Assembly: GCA_964400725.1 (NCBI GenBank)
Contig: CAYNVS010000009.1
Location: 1 to 64,000 of the forward strand
DNA from: CAYNVS01 sp964400725
GTDB taxonomy: Bacteria > Myxococcota_A > SURF-8 > CAYNVS01
Length of the DNA: 64,000 nucleotides
Direction of reading: 5' to 3'
The notes under the pieces are model-generated. The model did not search any database. It was not told the DNA's origin and worked only from the letters and a program-made list of their open reading frames with translations. Positions 45,131-52,770 of this stretch are shown piece after piece (position 1 is the stretch's first letter; every line of letters begins with the position of its first letter). The position numbers and the translations under genes were made by a program.

Positions 45131-45610
45131 ATGCGTTTTGAAGATAAAAGCGCGTCTTTGAAAGACGAAAAGTTCATGCGTTTGGCTCTTTCTTTCGCCG
45201 AAAAAGCGGCGGAGATGGGAGAAGCTCCAATAGGCTGCGTCGTCGTTTGCGGCGGCGAGCCGGTTTCGTTCGGGCTCAACATGCGGGAGCTGCAAAACGA
45301 TCCGACGGCGCACGCCGAAGTTTTGGCTCTGCGCGAGGCCGGACGGAAGCTCGGAACGTGGAAACTTACCGAGTGCGAGTTGTACGTAACTTTGGAACCC
45401 TGCGCGATGTGCGCCGGAGCGATAGTTTCCGCGAGAATAAAGCGCGTAATTTACGGATGCGGCGACCCGAAAGCGGGCGCGGTCAAAACGCTTTACCAAA
45501 TCTGTTCGGATGCGCGCCTCAACCACAGAGCGGAGGTTGTCGGCGGAGTTCTGGCGGACGAATCGGCGAGTTTGTTGCAGAGTTTTTTTAAAGCTCTGAG
45601 GCAAAAATAA
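45131..45610 (+). CDS. tadA: tRNA-specific adenosine deaminase
   Basis: TadA makes inosine at the wobble position 34 of tRNA-Arg(ACG). The zinc site is complete: HAEVLAL (His and the proton-shuttle Glu) and PCAMCAGA (two Cys). GEAPIGCVVV, NDPTAHAE and RIKRVIYGCGDPKAGAV are further family marks. With the ATG at 45131 the protein has 159 residues, close to the family norm. A TTG at 45095 would add 12 residues but falls inside the -35 box. The gene is followed after 35 bases by two tRNA genes, which may share its transcript. Confidence 0.93.
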   Translation: MRFEDKSASLKDEKFMRLALSFAEKAAEMGEAPIGCVVVCGGEPVSFGLNMRELQNDPTAHAEVLALREAGRKLGTWKLTECELYVTLEPCAMCAGAIVSARIKRVIYGCGDPKAGAVKTLYQICSDARLNHRAEVVGGVLADESASLLQSFFKALRQK

Positions 45611-45645
45611 ATCGTTCTTTACAAATTTTAAATTTACTGATAGCT

Positions 45646-45734
45646 GGAGAGATGGCCGAGCGGTCGAAGGCGCATGATTCGAAATCATGTGTGCCCCACG
45701 GGTACCGAGGGTTCGAATCCCTCTCTCTCCGCCA
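45646..45734 (+). tRNA. tRNA-Ser (anticodon CGA)
   Basis: Acceptor arms GGAGAGA and TCTCTCC, discriminator G and encoded CCA. The anticodon loop TTCGAAA gives CGA, reading UCG. A long variable arm and the GGTTCGAATCC T-arm fit class II tRNA-Ser. 89 bases. Confidence 0.96.
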
Positions 45735-45739
45735 TCGCA

Positions 45740-45832
45740 GGAGAGATGACCGAGCGGCCGAAGGTGCACGATTGGAAATCGTGTGAGGTATGTTGAATAT
45801 CTCCGGGGGTTCGAATCCCCCTCTCTCCGCCA
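45740..45832 (+). tRNA. tRNA-Ser (anticodon GGA)
   Basis: Same acceptor stem as the upstream tRNA, encoded CCA, long variable arm. The anticodon loop TTGGAAA gives GGA, reading UCC and UCU. It starts only five bases after the previous tRNA, so both come from one transcript. 93 bases. Confidence 0.96.
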
Positions 45833-45873
45833 GGTTCGCTTTATTCCGCAAAGGCTTTTGCCAAGCGGTTTGT

Positions 45874-45970
45874 GGCGGCCGGGTCCGCGCGACGAAGCCC
45901 GTCAACCCCGCCAGGTCCGAAAGGAAGCAACGGCAGCGGTAACTTTGTGCGCCGCGGCAGCCCGGCCGCC
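45874..45970 (+). ncRNA. ffs: Signal recognition particle RNA (bacterial small, 4.5S type)
   Basis: The conserved apical SRP loop is present: CAGGTCCGAAAGGAAGCA (45912-45929) followed by ACGGCAG. The ends pair perfectly over ten bases, GGCGGCCGGG (45874-45883) with CCCGGCCGCC (45961-45970). About 97 bases long, the usual size without an Alu domain. The RNA pairs with Ffh to target membrane proteins. Position just before dnaX and after tRNA-Ser matches many bacteria. Confidence 0.95.
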
Positions 45971-46109
45971 TTCCTTTTGCGCTTGTTTTTACGAAGCGCG
46001 TAAAATTAACTAATTTGGCGCTTGCGCAAATTTTCTTTCGCGGTTAAATTATTGGCGGCGGAAAAATCCGTCTTGTTAAATAACGATTTATGAGACCGGA
46101 AATTTAAAA

Positions 46110-47879
46110 ATGTCCTACACGGTGCTCGCCCGAAAATACAGACCGCAAAGGTTCGACGAACTCGTCGGGCAGGAGCATATCGCAAAAACGATTAAAAACG
46201 CCATAGCCAAGAACCGCATTCATCACGCGTTTTTGTTTACGGGCGTGCGCGGCATAGGCAAAACGACCACCGCCCGCATTCTAGCCAAGGCGATGTGCTG
46301 CGCCGAGGCTCCTGTCGAGGAGCCGTGCAACAAATGCGCGTCCTGCCTAGCCATTACGGCGGGCAATTCCACCGACGTTTACGAAATCGACGGCGCGTCC
46401 AAATCTAAGGTTGAGGACATCCGCGATTTGCAGGAGACGATTCATTTTACGCCTTCGGTCGGCAAATACCGCGTTTACATCATCGACGAAGTGCACATGC
46501 TTTCGACGAGCGCGTTTAACGCTCTTCTTAAAACTCTCGAAGAGCCGCCCGCTCACGTTAAGTTCATTTTTGCAACCACCGAGGCGCACAAACTGCCCGC
46601 CACCATTCTTTCGCGCGTGCAACGCTACGATTTTAAAAAATGCGGCGTCCGCCTTATGGTCGATCACCTGAAGGGAATAGTCGAGCGCGAAGGGCTTTCC
46701 GTTCCGGAAGAAGTTTTGTGGTTGGCGGCCCGGGAAGGCGGAGGGAGCGTGCGCGATTCTCTTTCTTTGCTCGATCAAGCGCTAGCCGCCGCCGGAGAAA
46801 CGATTACCGAAGAAGAGGCGCGGCGCATTCTGGGCGTCTCCGACATGTCGGCGATGCTCGATTTGTCCGAGGCGGTGATTACCGGCGACTCGCAGCGAGC
46901 GATTAAATTATACAGGGAGCTGGGCGAAATCGGCTACGACCTCCGCCACTTCTTGACGGAGCTAGCGACGCAGTTCCGCAACCTCGCCGTCGCGGTTGCC
47001 CTTCCGCATCCCGAAGAAGCTCTAGAAATGACCGCGAGCGAGGCCGAGAGACTTAAAAAAGTCGCGGCCAAAGCCTCGAAAGACCAGATATTGCGAATAT
47101 TCGGCGTTTTTTCCGAGGCGTCCGAGTCGATAAGCCGCTCGCCTTTCCCTCAAATGGCGCTGGAAGTTTTGCTGCTTAGACTGTGCGAGATAAAGCCGGT
47201 TTTACCGATAAACGAACTCGTCGAAAAGCTCGGTTCGTATGCTTTCAACCCTTACAACGGAGCGCGGCAGCCGCAAAATACCGCCGCTAGCGCGGTTCCG
47301 GCGCAAAGGCAGGCGTTCCCTTCCGCGCAGGCTCCAAGCCGTCAGCCGTCTTTGCAGCGCGAGCATAAAACGGCGCAGCCGGCGATGGAAATATCCGCCC
47401 CTACTTGGGAGGCGTTCGTAGCCTTCGTGGAGAATAAGCTGCCGTTTTACGGCTCGATGCTTTTCAACGCCGCCCCGGCGCTTTTTACGCCCCAGAAGAT
47501 TCAAATTAAATTGACTATGGCCGACTACGCCAACGCCTCGGCGCTGGGCGATAAATTCGTCAACGAAATGAAGAGCGCGGCGCGGGAATTTTTCGGACGC
47601 GACGACGTCGATTTTTCCATAAAAGGCGCGGACGCATCCGCTTCGGCTGAAAAAAAAACTGAAAACGCCGGCTTAACCGGCGAAAAAAGCGCTGAAACCG
47701 AGGACGGAAGCGGCGCGTCGGCTTCTAAAAGCCTTGCGGAAATAGAGGAAGAGGCGCGGAGAAAACGCTTTATCAGAATAGAGCGCGAAGTGTCGGAATC
47801 CAAAGCGATTAAAAAGATAAAAGAACTTTTCGGCGAGGAAACGGTCGTCGATGTAATCGTTTCGGACGCGAAGAACTGA
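46110..47879 (+). CDS. dnaX: DNA polymerase III subunit gamma/tau
   Basis: DnaX is the clamp-loader ATPase of the replisome. MSYTVLARKYRPQRFDELVGQEHI is the typical start. The P-loop is GVRGIGKT (45-52). Zinc ligands are Cys64 and the CNKCASC group at 73-79. The Walker B region is VYIIDEVHMLS, and the sensor is TTEAHKLPATILSRVQRYDF. Domain III follows to about 370, then a Pro/Gln-rich linker and a tau-like C-terminal part (about 430-589). The 589 residues are near the E. coli length. I saw no obvious frameshift slippery site of the A-AAA-AAG type at the expected place. Confidence 0.96.
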   Translation: MSYTVLARKYRPQRFDELVGQEHIAKTIKNAIAKNRIHHAFLFTGVRGIGKTTTARILAKAMCCAEAPVEEPCNKCASCLAITAGNSTDVYEIDGASKSKVEDIRDLQETIHFTPSVGKYRVYIIDEVHMLSTSAFNALLKTLEEPPAHVKFIFATTEAHKLPATILSRVQRYDFKKCGVRLMVDHLKGIVEREGLSVPEEVLWLAAREGGGSVRDSLSLLDQALAAAGETITEEEARRILGVSDMSAMLDLSEAVITGDSQRAIKLYRELGEIGYDLRHFLTELATQFRNLAVAVALPHPEEALEMTASEAERLKKVAAKASKDQILRIFGVFSEASESISRSPFPQMALEVLLLRLCEIKPVLPINELVEKLGSYAFNPYNGARQPQNTAASAVPAQRQAFPSAQAPSRQPSLQREHKTAQPAMEISAPTWEAFVAFVENKLPFYGSMLFNAAPALFTPQKIQIKLTMADYANASALGDKFVNEMKSAAREFFGRDDVDFSIKGADASASAEKKTENAGLTGEKSAETEDGSGASASKSLAEIEEEARRKRFIRIEREVSESKAIKKIKELFGEETVVDVIVSDAKN

Positions 47880-47901
47880 GCCGCGGTTTACGGGTCGCAT
47901 C

Positions 47902-49035
47902 ATGCGCGTCAACCGCCTCCGCTTAACCAACTTCCGGAACATAACCCGCGCCGAACTTACGTTCGACAAAAGGTTCGTTCTTTTTTTAGGCGACAACGCG
48001 CAGGGGAAAACCAACCTGCTCGAAGCGCTTTACACAGTAGGTTTTTTGCGTTCGTTCCGCACCAGAATAAGCTCCCATCTTATTAAGGAAGGGGAGAAAT
48101 CGGCGGCGATAGAAGCCGAGGTCGAGAAGTTCGGCAATACGTACGACGTAAAAATCGCGGTTACTAGCGATGAAAAGCGCGTTTGGGTAAACGGAAAACC
48201 CGCGCTGAAATCAGAAGATTACTTCGGCCTTCTTTCGGTGGTTTTGTTTACTCCCGACGATTTGAGCGTGGTAAGCGCCGGGCCTTCGCAGCGGCGCGAT
48301 TTTTTGGACAGGCTTATTTTCGCGTCTAATCCGCAATACTGGAAGACGATGCTGGACTTCAAGCGCGCGGCCAAGGAAAGATCAGCGGCGCTGTCCCGAC
48401 GCGATCCTCGGCTTCTTTCCGCCTTCAACGCCGGTTACGCAAAACTGGCGGCGCGGGTTATTACCGCCCGCAACGAAGCGGTGGCGCTCGTTTCGCCGGT
48501 CGCCGCCGAAACCGCGGCGAGGCTTTCGGACAACGCCGACGCTCTCGAGCTTAAATACCGCTGCGGAGCGCGCTCGGACGCCTTTAAAACGGCGGACGAG
48601 AACGAGAAAATGATGCGGCTGAAGATGAAAGAATGCGAGGCGAAAGAGCTGGACGCGGGCTGTTCGCTTATCGGCCCGGGGCGCGACGACATGAAAATTT
48701 ACGTAAACGGAAAAGACGCCGCCAACTTCGCCTCTCAGGGGCAGAGGCGCACCGCGGCGCTGGCGCTGAAAGCCGCCGAGCGGCTTGTAATCGCCGAAAA
48801 ATTATCGGACAAACCGGTTATGCTGCTGGACGACTTGTCCAGCGAACTCGATTTGAGCAGACGCGGACGCCTTTTCTCTACGCTGCTGGCCGACCCGGAC
48901 GCGCAGGTTTTTTTAACCGCCACCGAACCGGCTCTTGCGGCTCTTCTGCCCCGCGGAGAGGCCGCGGCCTTTAAAATTAACAACGGCGAAGCGACGCGCA
49001 TGGCCGATTTGAGCGATTTGAAGGAGACGAAATGA
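47902..49035 (+). CDS. recF: DNA replication/repair protein RecF
   Basis: RecF helps load RecA at gapped DNA. The 377 residues start MRVNRLRLTNFRNI, with the P-loop GDNAQGKT at 30-37. LYTVGFLRSFRT follows. The ABC-type signature SQGQRRTAALALKAAER and the Walker B MLLDDLSSELD (about 303-313) are present. recF usually sits with dnaA-dnaN-gyrB. Here it lies 22 bases after dnaX and overlaps uppP by four bases (ATGA), so it is in one operon with both. Confidence 0.95.
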   Translation: MRVNRLRLTNFRNITRAELTFDKRFVLFLGDNAQGKTNLLEALYTVGFLRSFRTRISSHLIKEGEKSAAIEAEVEKFGNTYDVKIAVTSDEKRVWVNGKPALKSEDYFGLLSVVLFTPDDLSVVSAGPSQRRDFLDRLIFASNPQYWKTMLDFKRAAKERSAALSRRDPRLLSAFNAGYAKLAARVITARNEAVALVSPVAAETAARLSDNADALELKYRCGARSDAFKTADENEKMMRLKMKECEAKELDAGCSLIGPGRDDMKIYVNGKDAANFASQGQRRTAALALKAAERLVIAEKLSDKPVMLLDDLSSELDLSRRGRLFSTLLADPDAQVFLTATEPALAALLPRGEAAAFKINNGEATRMADLSDLKETK

Positions 49036-49865
49036 GCTATATCGACGCGCTTATTTTAGGCTTGATACAAGGACTCGCGGAATTTTTTCCGATTTCGAGC
49101 TCCGGTCATCTGAAGCTGGCGGAAAACATAATGGAGCTTAAACCGCAGATTTTCTACGACATTCTGCTTCACTTGGCGACGCTCGTCGCGGTGGTTTATT
49201 TTTACCGCAAGGAAGTCGTTTCGCTGGTCGTTTCGTTTCTCAACGGGCTGCCTAAAATCGCTGCGGCAGGCCGCGGCGCGTTTTGGCGCGAAGACGCAAA
49301 CTTTCGTTTCGCCTGTTATATAATCGCGGGGTCGTTTCCTACCGCGATAATCGGCTACGCCGGCAAAAAATTGTTCGCAAACGCGTTCGACGACCCGCAA
49401 AACGGCGTTTTATACGTGGCATTTTCTCTTATCGGCACGACGCTAGTCGTCGGCTCGACCTATTTCATCAAATCGGACGGGGGCGCGAAATTAAACGTTT
49501 GGCGCGCACTGATTGTCGGTTCCGCGCAGGGGTTATCCGCCGCGTTCAGAGGTCTTTCGCGCAGCGGCTCGACTATGACGGCCTGCCTTTGGATGGGAGT
49601 AAAGCGCGAAGAGGCGGCTCGTTTCTCTTTCATCCTTTCAATACCGGCTATACTTGGCGCGGCGGCGGCGCACTTAAAGGAAATCGACTCGGTTTCGGCT
49701 TCGCAGATCGGGCCAATGGCCGTAGGTTTCGCGGTCGCGACGGCGACGGCTTTTTTCTCGCTGGTCTTTTTGACGGCGATTATCAAAAAGGGAAGACTGT
49801 ACATTTTTGCGCCTTACACGCTTTTAGCGGCCGCCGCCGCCATAGCGTTCTGGGCTTCTCGCTGA
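49032..49865 (+). CDS. uppP: Undecaprenyl-diphosphatase
   Basis: UppP (BacA) recycles undecaprenyl pyrophosphate for peptidoglycan synthesis. The 277 residues are the normal length, with about eight membrane segments. GLIQGLAEFFPISSSGHL near the start carries the conserved Glu and Ser/His residues. RGLSRSGSTM in the second half holds the catalytic Arg/Ser motif. It overlaps recF by ATGA and converges with the next gene five bases beyond its stop. Confidence 0.95.
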   Translation: MSYIDALILGLIQGLAEFFPISSSGHLKLAENIMELKPQIFYDILLHLATLVAVVYFYRKEVVSLVVSFLNGLPKIAAAGRGAFWREDANFRFACYIIAGSFPTAIIGYAGKKLFANAFDDPQNGVLYVAFSLIGTTLVVGSTYFIKSDGGAKLNVWRALIVGSAQGLSAAFRGLSRSGSTMTACLWMGVKREEAARFSFILSIPAILGAAAAHLKEIDSVSASQIGPMAVGFAVATATAFFSLVFLTAIIKKGRLYIFAPYTLLAAAAAIAFWASR

Positions 49866-49870
49866 GGCAA

Positions 49871-50749
49871 CTAAGGATTAGGGACGCATCCTCCGGCGTA
49901 GCAGGAGCTTCCGGCCGGGCAGTCGGCCTGAGTCTGGCATCCTTTCTGCATGCAAAGCTCGTAGACGCAAACGTATCCGGGCACGCAGTCTTCCGAGTCG
50001 TAACAGTCGCCGCCTGAGTTCTGGCAAGTTCCAGCCACGCAGTACTGTCCGTCCGAGCAGTCCTCGTGCGCAGAGCAATCGGTCGTCGTCGGTTTGCGGC
50101 ATATGCCGTCTTTGCAAATCTTGTCTGGCGGGCATTCCTCAGTCAATACGCACGTCTGAATGCAATAGCCGTACATGCAAATATAATTTTCTCCGGGGCA
50201 GTCCTCGGCGGTATCGCATAACGGCGCGCTTTCGCCTTCCTTTTCCGATTCGCCTTCTTCTTTCTCGCCCTCGCCTTCGCTTTCCTCCTCGCGCTCTCCC
50301 TCTCGGTCGCCTTCGCGCTCTCCTTCGGCGGTTTCCATATGCTCGCCGCTCTCTTCATGCTCGATCTCAGCCGAGGCGTCTTCCTCTTCCGACTGCGTTT
50401 CCGTTTCGAACTCTTCCGCGGTCTCCGACGTTTCCGCGTCGTTTTCGAGCTCCGTCTCCGCTTCTGGCGTTTCCGTTTCGTTCTCCGCTTGTTCGTCTTC
50501 GGCCTCGTCGCCGTCGGATTGAGCCGCTTCCTCTTCGAACGCGCTCTCAGACTCGGCTTCCGTCGCCGTTTCGTCGGCGCTTTCAAGCGCGCTTTCGTCC
50601 ATTCCTTCAAGCGTTTCCAACAAATCGGCGTCGGCGTCGCCGGCGTTTTTGGTTGTTCCATCGCTTGCGCATCCGGCCATGACGAATAAGAAAACGGCCG
50701 CCGCCGTCGCTATTGCATGCGCCGTTAGAGCAAAATGCCTTTTTCTCAT
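49871..50749 (-). CDS. Glu-rich, Cys-rich lipoprotein
   Basis: The 292 residues start with a lipoprotein signal (lipobox MAGC, about Cys27). Residues about 35-175 are almost only Glu, Ala, Ser, Thr and Asp, a very acidic flexible spacer. The C-terminal ~115 residues hold four short Cys-rich units of the kind CxxxxDCPxxxxCxxxxC (EDCPGENYICMYGYC, EECPPDKICKDGIC, EDCSDGQYCVAGTC, ADCPAGSSCYAGGC). It fits the same surface-protein class as others in this window. Function unknown. AAGGAAG precedes the ATG. Confidence 0.78.
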   Translation of the reverse strand: MRKRHFALTAHAIATAAAVFLFVMAGCASDGTTKNAGDADADLLETLEGMDESALESADETATEAESESAFEEEAAQSDGDEAEDEQAENETETPEAETELENDAETSETAEEFETETQSEEEDASAEIEHEESGEHMETAEGEREGDREGEREEESEGEGEKEEGESEKEGESAPLCDTAEDCPGENYICMYGYCIQTCVLTEECPPDKICKDGICRKPTTTDCSAHEDCSDGQYCVAGTCQNSGGDCYDSEDCVPGYVCVYELCMQKGCQTQADCPAGSSCYAGGCVPNP

Positions 50750-50886
50750 TTTGTTCTTCCTTTCAAAGCAAGAACGATTTTATTTAACCGAATAACTCGG
50801 CAAAATATTTTTCGGTATTTTCTACTCCGTAAAAAAATCTCCGCGTCGTAAAAGGGAATCGAGCTTAAAAAGTCTTGGCGGTTTCG

Positions 50887-51967
50887 TTACAATACGCTTG
50901 AAATCAGCCCCGAATAGGTTACGCCGAAGCCGATAGAGAAATATTTTTTCTGAAAATAGCTTTGCAGGCCGACGCCCCAGCCGGCGAATTCGTAGCCCGC
51001 GAAGATGTTGCCGCGGAAGGTGTCGGGTATGTTGTCCTTCGCTTCAAGCTCCATCGACCAGCCCGGTTGGAAGACGATTTTTCCGAAGCCCAAATCGTAA
51101 GTTCCGCGCGCGGCGATTAGCATCGGCGCTTGCAAGCCGCTTCCGTAACGGACGTCCACGGCCAAGCCGCCGCCGACCGAGAACGCGCCGAGATAGCGCG
51201 CCTCCGATGAAGCCGGCGCCGATAAGCCACGAAAGACCGTTATCGGAGTCTTCTACGAAGGTGCCTACGAGCTGAACCGGAACGCTGGCGCCCAGCGTGA
51301 GGCGGTAGTTGTTCTCGTCGAAGTACATGCTGTGCAGGTAAATCGGGTTGGCGTTAAAACCGAATTGATCGAGGCTGCTTAAGTGCGAGTAAATAATATT
51401 TCCGTTTACGTCCAAAAGGTCGTCGTCGCCGAAGAAGAAAGTCCAGCCCAGCGGCAGCACGATGCCGAACGCTTTGGAATTGCCGTCGGTGTCGCCGGAA
51501 TATTCCGCCATTGCGCCGATGGTGTCGGGCGCGGTTTTGCCGGCGCCGCCGTCGGGCGCTTTTGACGGGTCTTTGCCGCCGAGTTTGTCTTTGCCCAAAA
51601 CTGTAAAGGCTTTGCTCATGCTGATGTTCTGCACGCCGACAGCCTGACCGGATGGAGTAATGACGCCGCCGGAGCCGAGGCAGTAAAGGGCGAACGCTTC
51701 GCCGCCGCTCATTGTTTGGGGATTTATGTCCTTAAAGGCGCCCCAAGAGCATCCGGAGCTTCCGCATTCGTATTTAACGCCGCAAATGGTGCAGGAGAGA
51801 TTGCCGGACGTCTCCTCTTTCATGCAATTCTCATAATCGCTTGTAAACCAGTCCATCGCGTCGGCTTTGGCGTTCTGCGGGGCTGATATTAAGCAGGCCA
51901 GCGCGGCTGCGGCTGCGGCGATAAATTTGACTGCGGTCGCTTTGCGTAATTTTAAATAGGCGCTCAT
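50887..51967 (-). pseudogene. Outer-membrane beta-barrel protein interrupted by a frameshift
   Basis: The upstream part starts at 51967 behind AAGGAGG with a signal peptide (about 1-36), a small Cys module (CTICGVKYECGSSGC) and barrel strands, reading well to GAGFIGG. There it turns into Arg-rich nonsense (stop at 51044). In the next frame, sense resumes at once as ARYLGAFSVGGGLAVDVRYGSG and continues to SSVL at 50887. One missing base near 51195-51205 would explain it. The rejoined protein of about 360 residues would be an ordinary barrel. It may be a real mutation or a sequencing or assembly error. Confidence 0.7.
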
Positions 51968-52495
51968 CGTTCCTCCTTTTTTTTATAATTAAAACAGTTT
52001 GCCTGCGCTTCTTTGAAATTAATAGCAGAAAAATGCCGCATAGTCAAAGCGGCGGGCGGTTTTACTTTAAAAACAGACTTAAATTCTCAAAGTTAGACTG
52101 GCGTCAATCCTGCCGGTTCCTGCTTTAGCTTAATTCGAGACAGTGCGCGTTTGTTGTCCGACTGAATTCAACCAATCCCGGCTTCTGAGAACCGAGTTGT
52201 TTACATTTGCTCCCTTCGGGATGTTTACAAGGAAAAGAACTGAATTATTGTATATGAGACAGTTCTAAATAGTTTGGTCGTTTATTCGGAGTTGTGCGGC
52301 GCTGATATGCGTAGCTTATCTGTATAATAACGCTGATAAATTAGGCGTTCTTCGCGGTCTGCGCGCTTTTTATTCCAAGAGGCGGTCGGGGCGGCGGACG
52401 CTCCGCCGATTCCAATCAGCCTTTTTACGTTTCTAACTCTTGAATTATATATTTGCAAAACTCTAAGCGTCTTTTGCGCGCGCTTTCAAAAAAAC
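51968..52495. other. Long intergenic region before the methionine leader
   Basis: More than 500 bases with no convincing ORF. It contains AT-rich stretches and a short GC-rich inverted repeat (GGCGGACGCTCCGCC, 52393-52407). I see no RNA gene that I can name. Confidence 0.45.
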
Positions 52496-52524
52496 TTGAC
52501 CGCCGATTAATCCGCGTATAAATT
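52496..52524 (+). promoter_or_regulatory. Sigma-70-type promoter of the methionine operon leader
   Basis: TTGACC (52496-52501), 17-bp spacer, TAAATT (52519-52524), or a 15-bp spacer to TATAAA (52517-52522). Transcription should begin at about 52529-52531, at or next to the ATG of the leader ORF. Confidence 0.6.
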
Positions 52525-52530
52525 ACGCTC

Positions 52531-52641
52531 ATGGAAAATTTATTTTCTACAACGACTTTAGGCTTACCCCGCGCGGAAACTCTTTCCGCTCTCTTTTGCG
52601 GCCGTCGAATGCGAATGCGCCGCGGCGCAGCCGTCAGCTGA
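52531..52641 (+). CDS. Candidate leaderless leader peptide of the methionine operon (36 residues)
   Basis: An ATG at the predicted transcription start opens a 36-codon frame: MENLFSTTTL, then GLPRAETLSALFCG, then RRMRMRR and GAAVS, ending in TGA at 52639-52641. Two Met codons (52609 and 52615) are set within an Arg run just before a 9-bp hairpin whose loop contains the stop codon. This is the layout of an attenuating leader peptide for the metY-metX-aspartokinase/homoserine dehydrogenase operon 130 bases downstream. No Shine-Dalgarno sequence is seen, so translation would be leaderless. I do not recognise the peptide from a named family. Confidence 0.5.
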   Translation: MENLFSTTTLGLPRAETLSALFCGRRMRMRRGAAVS

Positions 52642-52674
52642 GTAAAGGCTGCGCCCTTTCCGCCCAAGCGGAAA
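52573..52674 (+). promoter_or_regulatory. Candidate attenuator structures overlapping the leader ORF
   Basis: Four complementary segments can pair in exclusive ways: A GCGGAAA (52573-52579), B TTTCCGC (52583-52589), C TTTCCGC (52657-52663), D GCGGAAA (52668-52674). A:B and C:D are local hairpins. A:C or B:D would replace them. Between them is a perfect stem GGCGCAGCC (52624-52632) with GGCTGCGCC (52647-52655), followed by CTTTCC. A ribosome halted at the Met codons would cover the 5' arm of that stem. Confidence 0.45.
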
Positions 52675-52720
52675 CAATCAACTTACATACAAATTAAATT
52701 ATAACCGCCGGAAATATTTC

Positions 52721-52732
52721 TTTCCGCGGAAA
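52721..52732. repeat. 12-bp perfect palindrome before metY
   Basis: TTTCCGCGGAAA lies 39 bases before the metY ATG, and GGAAA 10 bases before it can pair with TTTCC. It repeats the motif of the upstream attenuator segments and could be a protein-binding site. Confidence 0.4.
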
Positions 52733-52770
52733 ATATTGCATTAAGCGTCTAAACTTATAAGGAGAATAAC

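Noticed and set aside
50143..50661. 172-codon Lys/Arg-rich minus-strand frame in the acidic lipoprotein gene
   Set aside because: It is the shifted reading of Glu codons (GAG/GAA to AGA/AAG), not a real gene.
52425..52667. 80-codon minus-strand frame opposite the methionine leader
   Set aside because: No ribosome site or family resemblance. The plus-strand leader explains the region better.
52531..52770. Known SAM riboswitch before metY
   Set aside because: I looked for the conserved cores of SAM-I and SAM-II and did not see them.
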